64,000 nucleotides of DNA from Sphaerolaimus hirsutus (Eukaryota; Nematoda; Chromadorea; Monhysterida; Sphaerolaimidae). How positions within the stretch are numbered: position 1 is the stretch's first letter; each line of letters begins with the position of its first letter. This document shows, piece by piece, positions 1-14,100 of this stretch. The stretch is taken from NCBI GenBank assembly GCA_964036195.1, contig OZ038458.1, positions 19,729,832 to 19,793,831 of the forward strand, in the 5' to 3' direction. Made by a program: the position numbers and the translations under genes. The notes under the pieces were generated by a model. That model searched no databases. It saw only the letters and a list, made by a program, of their open reading frames with translations, and was not told the origin of the DNA.

Positions 1-260
1 GTGGGCTGAAGAATTTCATCCTAACTTTTGTATGCTTTGAGGATATTGCATTTTGTGTCATCCGTTTTGGGTGGGCGGGCATGGATTTTACCGTGCGCAG
101 TTTTAGCCTTTGTTTGAACATTTCCATTATCCATTCATTGGCGAAGTTCCGTTGTTTGATGTTTGACGGGTCAATGAATAGCTTATTCTATTCATTGGGC
201 GGGTACCGGCAATGTTTGAATGGTCGCCATTTTGAGTGTATGGGTCGTTTCATTGACTGA

Positions 261-634
261 GGCCCTCTGTGCATGTTTACCCGCTGTGCATGTAGACCCT
301 AATTTTCACACAAAATCGCTCATTTTCATACCATTTTATACATTTTCACCTTCAAAATCACTAGTTCATGTGTTTTGTGCTTATATATGTATGTGCTTAT
401 ATACCCATTTTTAGTAATTTTTCACCTACTTTTAGCGATTTTTCTACTCTTTTTCCTCATTATGAAAAAGCCTATATAATGAAACCCCACGAACCCCCAA
501 ACCCCCTAAAAAATTTTTCCTAGCTATATATCCCTCCAGAGGAGCGATGAGCCATCTATCCAACCCCCTGGAGGGTCAAAGTCTTGAATACTCCTGACGT
601 GCACAGCGGGTAAACATGCACAGAGGCACAGGCC
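261..634. mobile_element. Element with GGCC...TGTGCATGTTTACCC ends
   Basis: Left CTCTGTGCATGTTTACCCGC at 265 and its complement at 600-625. A CTATCTATCC segment inside resembles those at 35320 and 54910. Confidence 0.55.
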
Positions 635-1347
635 CGTTTCATTTGCCCATATCAATTCGTGCTCGTATGCCGGTTAATTGTGGATGGCGCAGTTCAGTTA
701 ATTGTGCTAATTACAGGTGTAATTAATATGCTTGTTGTGAGTGATGCACAATGCCCATGGGGGCGCATATTTCCTGTGATTTTGCTGTAATCTGAAAGTA
801 GACGCGACGCTGCCCTGTGATTAGATATGATAGATTGGCACCAAACAGAACCGCGTGAAAACGGCAGGTGCAAATAACCCCATATTTATATTGTTTGGAT
901 ACAATGAATCTGGCTGCCCAAAGTAGGTAAACTTTGAAAGTGAATTTCATCCCCGATCAAAATTTCCGGTAGCCCTGATTTCTCATTAACACAAATATTT
1001 AAATCTTCCGCGTGACAGCTGTACAGCCTGAAACATTGATATTTATGAGATAAGAATCAAATCGATATGCAAGATCGCTGCGCTGACAATTTTCACCCAT
1101 CTTCCAAAATTTGACCACTCATAAATCTGTGCTTTTTGTTGTCCACCTCAGATAGAGATAGAGATCAGTATGGTTGCATGTGTTGAATTATGGCAGGTTA
1201 TAATGTGGACGAGTGTGTGTGCCGCTTGCCAGGTGTTATGCACATGAATATAAGCCGGAAAAACTCACTAGTGTCAAGTTTTAATATCTTTTATAATCTT
1301 GCAGCGCAACTGCTAGATTTGTGCTGTGTTTGCAATCAATTTAGCAG

Positions 1348-1739
1348 AGTTGTTAAAAGTACCGAACTTTTTTCAAAGTATACGTAAACGTAAAGTATTA
1401 TTTACTCACCACGTGAGTACAGAAAACGTAAAGTAATTTTGTTTTACTTTTACTCACGAGTAAACGTGAGTAACGTACTTTTGCTCCAAGAAAACGTAAA
1501 CATGAGTATTTTTGAGAAATGTCACTCCAATTTTCGCTCAAAATCACTAAATTTCATAACTTTTTGACAGTTTTTAGCAATTTTTGGATATGTATGTGCG
1601 TATAGACACATTTTCGACTATTTTCCCTACTTTTAGCATATTCTCTCTCTTTTTCCCTTCTATTCCTTCAAAAAGTCGATAAAAACACTTACCAGAAAGT
1701 ACGTATTTATCGAGTAAAAGTAAATACGTTTTAATAACT
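1348..1739. mobile_element. AGTTGTTAAAAG element, first copy
   Basis: Starts AGTTGTTAAAAGTACCGAAC, ends TTTTAATAACT; the interior is rich in TACGTAAACGTAAAG and ACTCACGTGAGT motifs. Confidence 0.55.
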
Positions 1740-1970
1740 ATGCGATTAAGTCCGCAGTGCTGGGGCTAGTCATTTGGGTTCGTTCCGCACCCCGTAAAGT
1801 GACCTGTCAGATGGAAATTCAGACAAATTTTCAAATTCCAGTTACATGGTTTACGGTTTATCTGAAACTTTGCCATTATTGGGCAGTGTATTTAGAATAT
1901 TGACGCAGCAGTTCTACGGGAATTATAATATTTAGCTGAAATTTGTCACTTTACGAAATGTGGCTTGAAA

Positions 1971-2130
1971 CCTTGAACCCTGTAAAATGTTATAAAAAGT
2001 GTCAGAAGTCAAGTAAAATGCCCTGGAAAATGGCAAACGAACGTTGACATTTTACATGGTTTTCACATGACCTTTGATACTTTGCATGACATGACATTTT
2101 ACAGGACATTTAACGGGATCTGGGCACCCT
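1971..2130. mobile_element. M1 MITE, degenerate copy
   Basis: ACCCTGTAAAATG on the left, ACAGGACATTTAACGGGATCTGGG on two halves of the right end, and the internal TTTGCATGACATG core. Intergenic and decayed. Confidence 0.55.
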
Positions 2131-2700
2131 GATTTCGATGGTGCCTGACGCTCATTTTCCGGCATTTTCTTGTTCCGGCAGAGTTACAATAAAAATTTTA
2201 AATCGCAATTTCACATTTGAATAGATTGGAGAGCTCGGCGCAGTCATTCACAAATTCCCCCGTTTGATGAATAATTTATGTAGTGGCACCGAAAGTGCTA
2301 ACGACAGTTGTTCCGGTCACTTTTTATTGCAAACACATAAATATTTTCACCCGACCAAGTGAAAGTGACAGATTGTGCCTAATTGCACCGAATCGGGATT
2401 CGGGGCGCGACCAATCTCGCCAATTTTCAATTTCGGGTCAAAAGCAACTGTTCTGGCGGGAGATTTGTGCCACCGATTCTATGAATGGAGTCTATTTGAA
2501 GCGGCGGCGGTGGCAAAACGATCTTTCATTCGGTATGACGTATTTAGGTTGTTGCTGGTGATCGACACCGGCACTTGCACCAGGACCGACACCAGCACCA
2601 GCTCCGGCACCGGCACCAGATTCGCCATGGACTATCACCACCACGCAGCAGGAACTACCGCTACTAGTGCACACTTGATACCGGACTATATAATTGAAGC

Positions 2701-2838
2701 GCCGCTTCCAGACCATGTAAAATGCCCGGGGAATGTTTAATTTTCTTGCCGATATTTTGACATTTCTCCTGACATTTAACATCGCTTTTGACACTTGGCA
2801 TGACATTTCACATTTTACGTGGTCTGGGAGTGGCCCCC
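2701..2838. mobile_element. M1 MITE
   Basis: CCAGACCATGTAAAATGCCC on the left and TTTTACGTGGTCTGGGAGTG on the right, complementary ends of a short hairpin. Intergenic. Confidence 0.6.
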
Positions 2839-5342
2839 GGAGCAACCGATCAGTTCGAGAATTGTTGCTTCTCACAGGTAACTCGTCCACAAAACACTGG
2901 CGCAGTGTGGCGCCCGGCGCCAATTCCATGGCGCTATCGGTGTTGGCGCCAGAAATTGCACGCGTGTATTACTCGTCCCTGCCAGCCTCTCGGCGCAGTC
3001 CATTGAGCATTGTGCAAAATTTATGCAGGTGGACTTTGTGACTCCGCCCACTTGCTGTAGCATGGTGCGATTGCAATATACGCAGTCATTCGCGCCACGA
3101 GATAGATGTTTTGCCTGTTTTTTAGGAGGATTTCGTCATTTCCTTGTGTCTTTTTCCTCATCTGTGCGTGAGAAATGCTTCATGCATTTACCACAAGTTG
3201 ACAAATCTTTTGCGTTTATATTTGAAGTTAATTTTTCTTTAATTAAGATGGGTATGACAGCAACAAATAGGTGTGTGATGCGCGGTTAAGTGTCTACATA
3301 AACGTGAGGTGTCAGATAGTAACTTCACTGCGCCTTCAGACGCTTCACGGCGGTTCACGAACCATGCAAGGTATGCAATGATGCTTCGTGAAGTCTGCTG
3401 CACGAATTTTGTCCGTCGTGATGATATGTGAAGTGCGTTGAAGACACTTCACTTAAAATCTGGTGAAGCGGGCGGAAGCGTGTGGAAGTGTCTTCACAAA
3501 GACCTCTTCCACACTCTTCACGACTTTTTTTTTGCAGAGTATAACACCCGAAATCCCAACTCTATAGAACTGTGGGAATTTGCACCTTCCAGCCGCCTAC
3601 GCAACTTTGGGCTGAACATAAATTAGCGGTGGGTGCAAATCTGTAAAACATAGAACTTAGCCGTGGTGACAAATTGGTCTGCAGTAGCAGCTGCTAAAGC
3701 GCACCGAAATTTTTGTAGTGGGTGTTCCGTGTGATTTTCTATATTTTCGTGATTTTATTCTGTAATTAAAGTGGAAAATTTAAGATTTTTCTCTACAAAA
3801 GCGACATTTTGTGTAATTTATTGAAATAAACAGGTACGTTTATTTCTTTAGGACAATGTTATTTAAATACAGGAATTCGCCAATGAATATCTTGCAAATT
3901 ATGATTATAAAATGACAGTTTTTTTGTGCCACCCAGTAATGGTGCGCAGCATCTCAAACTTCAACTTTTTACCTCCCTGCATTAAACTGTACGATGAACA
4001 GTTAAATGCGAAGTTGAAATTCAGTACGGCAAAGGAAGTTTGATTTCGAGCAAATTTCTGAGAAACGACAAATTTACATTTACGACAATTTTCAGCCCAG
4101 CAAAAATCTCAGACACATTTATGTTTTTGTTTGTTTTTCTTCCAGATCAGGAAAATTGATGGCGGAAGGGAAAAGTGTTCCAAAATGACTTCTTTACTTC
4201 GTACTTTTTCCGACCAAACGTCCCATTTAGATTCCGTCCATTCATACTTTACTTTTGCGGCGGCCGTTTTGCATTCACAGACAGTCGGGCGTCATTTTTG
4301 CCCGCGACACGTCATATTTTTTGTGCCCTTTCGCAAAAGTGCCCGGATATTTTCCAGGTTTTTTGCTCCTATTCTGCATAGATGGCATTGAAAATGTTAA
4401 TTTTTCTAAACAGTTTTCATTCTGGGAAAGCGTGGTGTTTTGGAAAATATTTTGGAGTTGATTTTTCACTGTTTGCAGGGTCTGCGGCAGGATTTTTTTA
4501 TGTATTATCACTGTGTTAAAAATATATTTAAATATTTATTTGTGTTTTTTACAAATAATTTCACAATAATTTGCACAAAACTTTTTTTTTCCAAATTTCA
4601 TATTGTACATTTCATGACCTATTTTTAAAAACCTACTCAAGCAAAATACTTGCACCAGGGTAATAAAAACCTTTCCTTCTTAGTTACAAGGTTTTATGTC
4701 TTTAGTATGGGCGTTTTCTCCACCCAAACAGTAGCACGTGTCTACAATATGAAAAAAAAGTAAGATGAATTATTTTGTTGACTTTACATGTAGATACTTT
4801 TATGGTACGCTTAAGTATACATATCAGGTCAATTTTACATTGTAATGTTTCGTGGAAAAATGATAATACAATTAAAGTAACTGTTGTGTGGTGAACACTT
4901 TATTTGTTGATTTTTTTGCGTATGGTTTAATTGGTGTTTTTCAGCCTTGAAAGGGACAAAAATCAATTAAATTCTCATAGTGTGACGTCGTTAAAATCAG
5001 GCAATCAAAATAAATTTCGAACAATTTCCGTTTGCACGTTGCACTTTCGCAGATCACAGTGTAGATTTACTAATCAAAATTGACTGGGCCATTTTTGTTT
5101 CTCTCCCATCCCCCCAATCCCAATTTGAGCGCGCACACAAATCATCGAATGAAATCACGAAACGACCTTGAAACATCGAATACAAATCTGTTTTTGCCCC
5201 CGGGGTGAAACTTTTCAAGATTGCTCCACGAAAATTTAGTGCGAAATGGGACTGGAATTATAGTAATGCGCAATCAGGGGCGAGATTTAATTAGCCCGGC
5301 ACGATTTTTGCCCGCCGACCAATTCACTGGCAACATTGGCAT

Positions 5343-5580
5343 TAGGTGCCACTGCCAAATCCTGTAAAATGCCTTGTAAAATGTCAAATGTCACGCAAAG
5401 TGTCAAAAGTTATGTAAAACGCCATGCAATATGTCTATTGCATGTAAAATGCCATGTAAATGGCAAATTTCATTCAATGTGACTAAATTCATGTAAAATT
5501 CCCTGTCAAATGTCAACTGTCATGTAAAGTGTCAAAAGTCATGTAAAATGTCCTGGAAAGTGGCAAACGGGCCTGGCAGT
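5343..5580. mobile_element. M1 MITE with rearranged right half
   Basis: Left end AG|GTGCCACTGCCAAATCCTG at 5343, followed by repeated ATGTCAAATGTCA-type segments. The right terminus is not recognisable; the left half seems to be repeated. Confidence 0.5.
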
Positions 5581-5962
5581 AGCATCATAACAACTTAAAA
5601 CTGGGCGGCGTTTTAATTCTTTTTATTTCTGATAGGGTGAACTTGGCTGCCCAAAAAGCTGTCGGGCATACCTATTTAATCTCACATCGTGTCGCTGATA
5701 TGGTGCGATATTTAGTTTGTCCAAATTTTTCACGTGCCATTTCGTCTTAATGTTTTTCGAGCCTCTAATTTCGCGGACAGCAAAAAAACAAACTGGGCTC
5801 AGTTTCGTCTACGTAAGCGGCGCGCAAATCAAATTTTTGTTCCTCATTCTGTTTTTTTAGGTAATTAGTAATTTAAAGTGCAGTTTAAATCAACCAATTC
5901 GCGTCCTGATTGGCGTTGGCACTTGCATTTAGTTGGATTGGGTTGTTTGCAATGGGTCAGGC

Positions 5963-6873
5963 CCGTTATGCATGTAAACCCATTTCGCATCTACATCCAT
6001 TATAGACACATTATACCTGCAGGGATAAGAAAGGGGGTGGCTTCCCCACCCCAAACTGCCCAGCTATCTATCTATACCAGAGGCAAATTTTTTGGGAGGG
6101 TACTGATGAACATCTCCGCAAACATCTCCATCTAGCTATGAATGATCATCCTACAGTGCGAGATGTTCATTACCTCTTGTGAATTGATGAACATCTTCAG
6201 TGTACTGATGAACATCCCACTCGCGTGTATTCAGTGCATGTGGTTAGATCTAAGCAGACAATGGGGATGTTGTAGTGCAAATAGATAAGTGAGTGCAAGC
6301 TGGATTTTACTGTCAATCAAAAAACGATTTGGCTTTTGCTTTGATGTCACTGCATGGTTGAAATTGACGCCTGTTGCATCTGCTGTGCATTCCAAAAGAA
6401 CGCCACAGATAGAGGATTAATTAAGCTTTGAACTTTGACCATTGCTGACATTTTTAGGTTACAAAAGACACACAAGTGATGTGAGATGTTCATTGGTACA
6501 TTAGCTTTTGTATGATCATCAGCTGTTCAGAATTATTTACCAATGATCATCCACTATGTATGAATGATCATCTCAATTGGATGTTTATCAGTAAAGATGT
6601 TCATTGTGGAGATGTTCATTGCGAATCTACTGCCACTCATTACTTTTGGCCACCCCAAGCAAATTGCCTGGCTTTCTAGGTATCTGGATCGCTTTTAAGC
6701 ATTTTTACCCTAATTTTCACCCAAAGTCACTAATCTTCATACTTTTGATAGATTTTCACCTTTACAATCACTAGGCTATGTGTTTTATTGCATATTTTCA
6801 GCATGTCGGGTATCGTTAAATGCGTTTTGGTTCTAGATGCATAATGGGTTTAGATGCGCAATGGCACTAGGCC
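5963..6873. mobile_element. Larger relative of 261-634 with a nested GATGAACATC element
   Basis: GGCCCGTTATGCATGTAAACC on the left and an approximate complement ending ACTAGGCC on the right. Between 6098 and 6632 GATGAACATCTC and GAGATGTTCAT alternate, a nested inverted-repeat element. Confidence 0.5.
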
Positions 6874-8164
6874 GTTTGCAATACACGAATCCCGCATCGA
6901 GTGCACAGAATTCTTTGAATTTAAAATTGATATGCTGAGAGTGTGAACTGATCAATCTAAATTTGGCATTTCAATTTTTTTATAATTATTAATCCTTGTT
7001 CCTTCGTTTTCATTATTGGTTTAAGAAAATATGCATTGCGAAACAGCTGAGCTTCTCGCTGTGCCGAAAAATCAACGTTAATTATTAATTAAAGTAGTAA
7101 CTGAGAGTGAACATCGCTGTATTTTTAATTTCCAATCACTGAATTTTCTATCGGCATTTTCTCGCTAGAATGATTTGAAGATTTTTACTTGAAGTTGCTG
7201 TCGGCCGCCGGACATAAAATGTCATTTTAAACCAGATAGAACGGATTTTAAATGTGTCCGTGAATGATAAATGAAAATAAAGTGCAAATTGCTCTATGTT
7301 GTTTTTGTCAAGTTTTAAGATTAAGTAGCCAGTGATAAGATTAAAATATGTATGACCGGAAGAGTGAAGGGCAAACGGAAATTGATTTATCATTATCAAA
7401 TATCTTATGTCTTTTGTCTTGTAAATTTCTTGCCACTTGCATAATTTGTTCTCAGTTTAAAGGTGCAAATTTAGCCCCCAATTTTCTCCCAAAGTTCACT
7501 TTGTAAATACTGAAGTCTGTATTAACTCGAGCTTTGCTCAAATAACAGGTACACAGGTAAAACCAACTTAACCTGTCGTCACATAAATAAATGTGTATTT
7601 ATAATAAAGAGTTTACATACCACCTGAGTGGCAAAACGCCTGCCAAAGCTTACATATTTATTTACATTCTGTGTGCAAACATTTGCAATTTGCATAACAA
7701 CAAGTCTAAGTCTATAAGCAGTTTGATAAATGCAAAGTTCACTCCCTTATCGCATTATTACAGAACATTTATTCCGGCTTCCGAAAATCATTTTTCATGT
7801 CTGATCGAGATCAGTGGAAGACCTTGAAATACCTCGCTTTTTACTGTGAAAACGCGACAAAACACAAAACATGTTGAAAAATGTATACGTGATAAATAAG
7901 TGAATATTTTCTCGCGTCGTTGTGTAAATATTTATACCAGATTCCCGCCGCTTTATATTCCTATTTAATTCCTTGAATGGTTCCCGACTTGACTCACACT
8001 CTAAATAAAACTCCCCCATTCAGGTGACCGCGCATTCACTATTCACAAAAAGTCGCCCAAAACTGAGAGAAAAAACTGGCGCTAAAATGCCAGAACCTCG
8101 GCGAAAAAGTCGCGCGCGCACCAGATGGAAGGGAAACAACTTCAAAATCAATTTGTCAACTAAA

Positions 8165-11100
8165 ATGGGCCAGCCGCTATCAATTTCAATTACAATTCTG
8201 CTAATTGCGTCGCCGATTTACGCGTCGTTAGCGTCGCTGCTAGGCGCGAGGGAAAATAATGGATGTATGCTGCAGCAATGTGCCCAGGAATTTGACAGAG
8301 TTATACAGAGGGACAAGATTATACCCACAGCCACTCCTAGATACTGCCAGCTGATGAAAACGTCAGTTTTAGTGCTTTGCATAGTTGTTAAAGCGTATTT
8401 ACGTTTACTCAAAAAGTACGTATACTGGAGTACTGAGTAAATACGTTTACGTATACTTTGTAGAAAAGTAGCTGTACTCGCTTTTACGTATACTTTTTGA
8501 AAGTACTCGAGTACAGAAAACGTATTTCAGATTATTTATATTGTATTTCAGATTTCGGCTTATTTATTGGCTTTTCAAGGCATAGTTAGGAAAAATGGGG
8601 GAAAAAGTTAAATATCAGATTTTTTTTGCAAAAATAGCTTAAAATAGGCAAATAACACACGGAATAGTGAATTTGAAGGTTAAAATAGTGAATAAGGTAT
8701 GAAAATTAGTTATTGTGAGTGAAAATTGGGGCAAAATTACTAAAAAATACTCACTTTTACGTTTTCTAGGGGGAAAAGTATTTTACTCATGTTTATTCAT
8801 GAGTAAAAGCAAAAAAATTTATTTACGGTTTCTGTACTCAGGAGGTGAGTAAAAAATAAATACTTTACGTATACTTTGAAAAAAGTTCGGTACTTTTAAC
8901 AACTCTGGTGGTTTGGTGTTTATGTAAGATTGTTCTTTTGGGGTTTTATGAGAAATTTCTCAGGTTGATTAGGCTTTGGGAGAGTGAAAATTGGAGGTAA
9001 GTACCTAAGTTATTCAGTGATAAGGTACTTCTCTGTTGCACTTTGTGATGCCGCGTTTTTCAAACGATATTGCGGTCATCACAGGTATTTGTAAAACGTC
9101 CAGGTGACAGGTAAAAGTTCACAGTTCACATCTGGATTCAGCAAAGGTGCATACCTAGATTGTTTGGTCTCACCTCACATAGTAGCATCACCTAACTTAA
9201 GTTTGACACATTTCTCAATCCTTTACACTTGACCTGTCACTTGACAGAGTGCGGAATTGATACAACACTTATTCTTTCTTGTTTACCTACATTCTTGCGT
9301 GCTAGGAAAGAATAATTATTTTTACACACACTAGTTTCCAACCGAAAATTTGAAAACACCGGAATGAGGTGTCCGTCAACTACAGTTGATGGGGACTAAA
9401 AGTATTTCACTCAGGTAAATTTCAAATGCGTTCAAAGTTAATTTATAGTTTTCGAACTTTTGGTTGAAAACTAGTGTGTGCGGGTACAATAGCGTATTTC
9501 CACGAAATACCCCCTCGAAATACCCCCCCCGAACCCCCCCTTGAAACACCCCCCCCCCGAACCCCCCCCCCCCCTTGAAATACCCCTCTATGAATGACAC
9601 TATGAATTAAATGGACACTATGAATAAATTAGCCCCCCCTCCTCGAAGTACCCCCCCAAATTGAGCGTAAAGAGTATGTAAATGACAAAAGCTGCTGTTT
9701 GCGATCCGGGCAATGCAGAACTACGTTTAAAACATTGACTGTGTTACCTTCGAACCTGTTTTTTACATCTACATACTTATAAAATGCCAAACCTATAGAC
9801 TCTTATACAAGCTCCACTCGAAATACCCCCTCGTAAAACCCCCCTCAAAATTCTCCCTCTAGAACAATCACCCGCGTGGGTATTTCGAGGAAATACGGTA
9901 AGTAAAATCAATATTCATGACGTAGGACAAATGTATTTTGTAATTTCATAAAATACAAAACTAGGTATTTGGAGCAATCGGAAACGATAGTAACTACTAA
10001 ACTGGGCACTCAATTTTTATCATTTCCCAAATCCACAGTTACGCAAAATGCCTGGCGTCGACATCGGGCCCGTGCAGGGGCGATCTGCGATTCCACGGCA
10101 TAGAATCCGTACTAAAACGAGAGTTATATTCATTGGACTGCGACAACGTGCTGGCCAGATTCGAGAATGGCACCGATTCGGTGGATTACGGTAGCTGCTT
10201 GGACATTTTGCCCCAGGGCTCGTTGGGCGGCGGCAGGCAGAGGGTGTGCCAGTTGTTTGGCGACACGCATTTGAGGACGTTTGATGGACAATATTCTACA
10301 TGCACTGTCAAGTTGGTTTGGATACTGATTGTTTTTCATGTTTTTGATGTTAGTCGTACTTTACTAAATATATAACGTATTTCCTCGAAATACCCCCGAT
10401 GATTTATTCGCGGCGCAAATTTTGAGGGGGTTAATCGAGGGGTAGGTATTTCCAAGAAATATGGTAATCCAATGACCCGCACCCACATCCACTGACCGCA
10501 AAATCCAGCAGATCTACCCCATCTAGCTGAAAACCCTCAAAACTTCTGGTGGATTCGGTGCAAAATTAAACACGTCACTGTATTGATAAGCTACGGTATC
10601 ATTCTTAGCATAGCGTTCAATACATATAATCAGCAGCATAATCAAAATTCTTCTCTGCCAGGGGCGCGTGGCCGCTAGTGGAGAACGACTACTTCGCTGT
10701 GCAGATCACCTCATCTGTGCCTGACGATGCACCCAGTCAATCCCTAGCTGCGAGTGTAAGCCAGGTGAGATAGGGTTTGGGTAGGTTGCGTTGAGGTTCT
10801 ACCATGGCAGCAGGTTCATGGTGCTGGCGCCCACCACTGTGGCGCTGATTGGCGTCTGGCGCCATGGTTTGTGAAAGATCCATTGGTGTAGTTGGGGCGC
10901 TGCCATATCGGTGTTCTCAGCTTGGGCGTCGACGACAAACCGTTCATTTCCGGCTGGTACTAGTGAACTGCCAGCGCTCTTTTGTTCAGAAAGGTTCAGA
11001 TTTTGAACAACCACAACAAAAAAACTGCGACGACGGCAATTTCCCACCACGAACAGTTTCAACACAGACATTTTTTGGCTCAAAAATAGACCATCATGCT

Positions 11101-14100
11101 CTTGTAAATAGACAGTAGGCACATGGTGAGGCGCGCGCATGAATGTCCAGTGCATTTGGATTCATGCATTTCATTCGCTCATTCGTGACGCATGGCCGCG
11201 ACACCGTGGCGCCAGCGGCGACTGGCTGAACGGGGTGGGTCAGGGTGAAAGTGCGTGTGATGTTGTCAATATGTTGCTTTTTGTGTCAAGAAGTGACGAG
11301 GAAGTTTCAGTGCTGCTCAGTTTCAAATGACAAGATTTCATGCAAAGTTCCATATTTATGTTTAAATTTTGGTTCATTTGAAACTTCAAAATGTATCATA
11401 ATGTGGGGAGAAAGATTTCAGGTGAAATCAAATTGAAACTTTTAACAAATTTTTTCCCACCTGACAGGACCTGATGCGGAAGCAGTATTGATCCCTTTCT
11501 CATTCTCTTTTCGTTTCTGCTCATTATTCAAACATTTTTCAACCACACTGCCTCAAAACATCCATTATGACCCACCCTGTAAACATCAGCGATTTAGCCG
11601 CCGCGCCGACTGGCCTCATTTCAGCGCGCGCGCTTGACACACGATTGTGTTTGCTCGCGCCGGGTGAAGTGCGGATTAGCCGGCTGAATTACGGTAAAAT
11701 GAAAGGCTGCGCGGCTTGTTGATTGGCTCACAGAGTCGGTGCTTGTCGATAATCGACATTTTTCAACATCCAGTTTCAATATCTCGCTCGCAAATTGGAA
11801 ATGTGCCAAAATCTTGGTTGAATTGAATGTGGGGGCTGGTGACGGGGCGCTGGCGCCATAGTGTCGCCGCATTTGCTCATCATTGATGACCAGTCGCTTA
11901 ATATTGCTGTGGCCTTCGGGAAAAAGACACTGCCGCAGAATTTTGTATTTTGTGTAATTTTGTTGCAATTTTTTATGTTGTAAATGTGAAAATTTAGTGA
12001 AAAATGTAAAACGTAAATTTTCCACCGACGTTCTGTAGGAATGCAAATACGCGTGACCGATGCTCGAATCGAAATGCGGAACCCGAAAATGACCCCTTGA
12101 CAACAAAAACATCACATTTGAAGACAACTGTTTTCCTGTAGAATTATGAAAACAAATCGAAAACGCGGTTAACGCGTGCAAATTTTCAAACTTCAATTTT
12201 ATTGCCGCTGGAAGAAATAAAATTCCATTTTATTGTTCACCGGATTTCGATGCAAGCGCGTGTCATCATTGGACGAAGATTTATGTGAGAACTAAATTAA
12301 ACCGGAATTGGGAAGATCGGAACAGAAATGGGCATTTTATGAACCCAATCTTACAGTAAGATAGTAAAAATCTCGATTTTAAAAACTCGAAAACCGCGGT
12401 GTATTTACGGCGAACCAAATAAAATCAATGATGAAAAACAGGGCCCTTAATAGTCAATAATTGATAACAAAAACAACCTAAAATACCCCCGCGACCGCAG
12501 GTAACCGTAATCGTGAAATCACTATCCGGTTGCACGGGCGAAAAACTGTACACAACCTTCGGCAACGATTCGGCCGTGTCGCGGACGTTCGTCGACGGCA
12601 CCATCGGCACCAAGCCGTCCGCCGGTGGCTTCCCAGGCGCCAGAAGGAGGGGCGTGTCAATTGGCATGGGGCACCAACGAAGGCATTACTATAGGCCCGT
12701 GGAGATTGTGCCCTATTCGACTAGTTATGTGGAGATCAAGTTGAGGTGTGGTGATTTTGGGGTGTTGTGGTTTTGCAGTTGGGAGAGCGTGAGGTCGGTG
12801 AAAGTGAAAAATTGCTTGGAGCGATGCTCGATTCTTTCAAACTCCGCCAGTAGAAATGCCAGTAAAAATGGTAACACATTCAAATACTTTAAATTCAAAT
12901 GCAATTTCTGCCTCCAGGGGGCGGTCCCAGACCCTGTAAAACACCCTGTCAAATGTCAAATGCCATGCAAGGTTTCAAAAGTAATGTAAAATGCCCTGCA
13001 AAATGACAAACGTACTGTTTTACAGCATTAGGTGCATTTTACAGCACATTTGACACTTTGCATAACATTTATCATTTGACAGGGCATTTTACAAAGGGTG
13101 GGATTGGCATCAGAGACCACACGAGACACGAACAAACCCATCCACCACGCCACAGGTACATCTCGACGCGCATAGTAATCCGCCGCCACGGGCGGCACCT
13201 GTCCACGTTGGTCCGCATGCCCGAGCCCATCGTGCTATCGTCGCTGTCCAAGCCGCCGCCCAGCGGCGAGCCCGGCACCGTCCCCGCCGACGCGCGCGTG
13301 TACATGGACTCGCCGCAGCTGTGCACCGGCGGCTGCCCGCCCAATGGGAAAATGCACGTGAACGAGGCCTTGGTGAGGTGGGAGGAGCTGAAGCAGTGTG
13401 GAATTGGCGGCATGAGTAGGGAGCAGGCGTTCAGGATTTGCGTGGAGGAGGTGAGTGGTGGGGATGGGAAATACGTTGGCGCCAGTTGTGTCACTGGCAG
13501 CGTCTAAATTCAGCGCCAGTACGGTTGGTGCTGAATATAAACGTTGCCAGTGCGTGGCACAAATCTATACAGAAATTATTTGCGTCATGAAATACTCTCT
13601 TGAACTATTCTACAATTAATGCTGTAACATTTCTTTCGAAAAAATTTCGATGCATAAAATAGTGACGTTGAAGGAAACCGGAGTCCCCATGGCCCATGGC
13701 AAAAATAAATATTTTACTTGGCGCCGTGCCTACGAAAGCCGCCACGGCACTTTTGGCGCGATTTCGTCGAGCCGCCCAATACGCAACACTGACGCCACCT
13801 GGGGACCCGGCGTCCCAGACCATGTAAAATGTCAAATGTAATGCAGAGTGTCAAAAGTCATGGAAAATACGCTGCAAAGTGGCAACCGAGTTGCCATTAT
13901 GCGGGGCATTTTCCATGACTTTAGACACTTTGCATTACATTTGACGTTTTACAGGGTCTGGGAGCGGCACCTGCTCGAACCACCAGAAACCCTCCCCCAC
14001 ACCCGCAGCACTCGGTCACCGACTCCTACCTGGACGCGTGCGTCTACGACCTGATCCTGACCGGCGACACCGCCCTAGCCGCCGCCGCCGCCGCCGCCCT

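Larger units (their letters stand above)
1..8164. other. Intergenic, no gene recognised
   Basis: AT-rich sequence with the elements listed at 261, 1348, 1971, 2701, 5343 and 5963. A block at 3290-3530 is rich in CTTCAC/GTGAAG inverted motifs and may be another small element. Open frames here are short and match no family I know. An upstream noncoding RGM exon could lie here but is not visible. Confidence 0.5.

Noticed and set aside
11621-12196. 191-codon minus-strand open frame inside RGM intron 3
   Set aside because: No family resemblance, no splice context, composition like surrounding intron sequence.
12501-13450. Zona pellucida/cuticlin protein
   Set aside because: Exon by exon comparison with RGM (GAWPLVENDYFAVQIT, GRHLSTLVRMPEP, CVYDLILTGD) fits far better.
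13072-13494. 140-codon minus-strand open frame
   Set aside because: Antisense of RGM exon 5, which is GC-rich and open on both strands.
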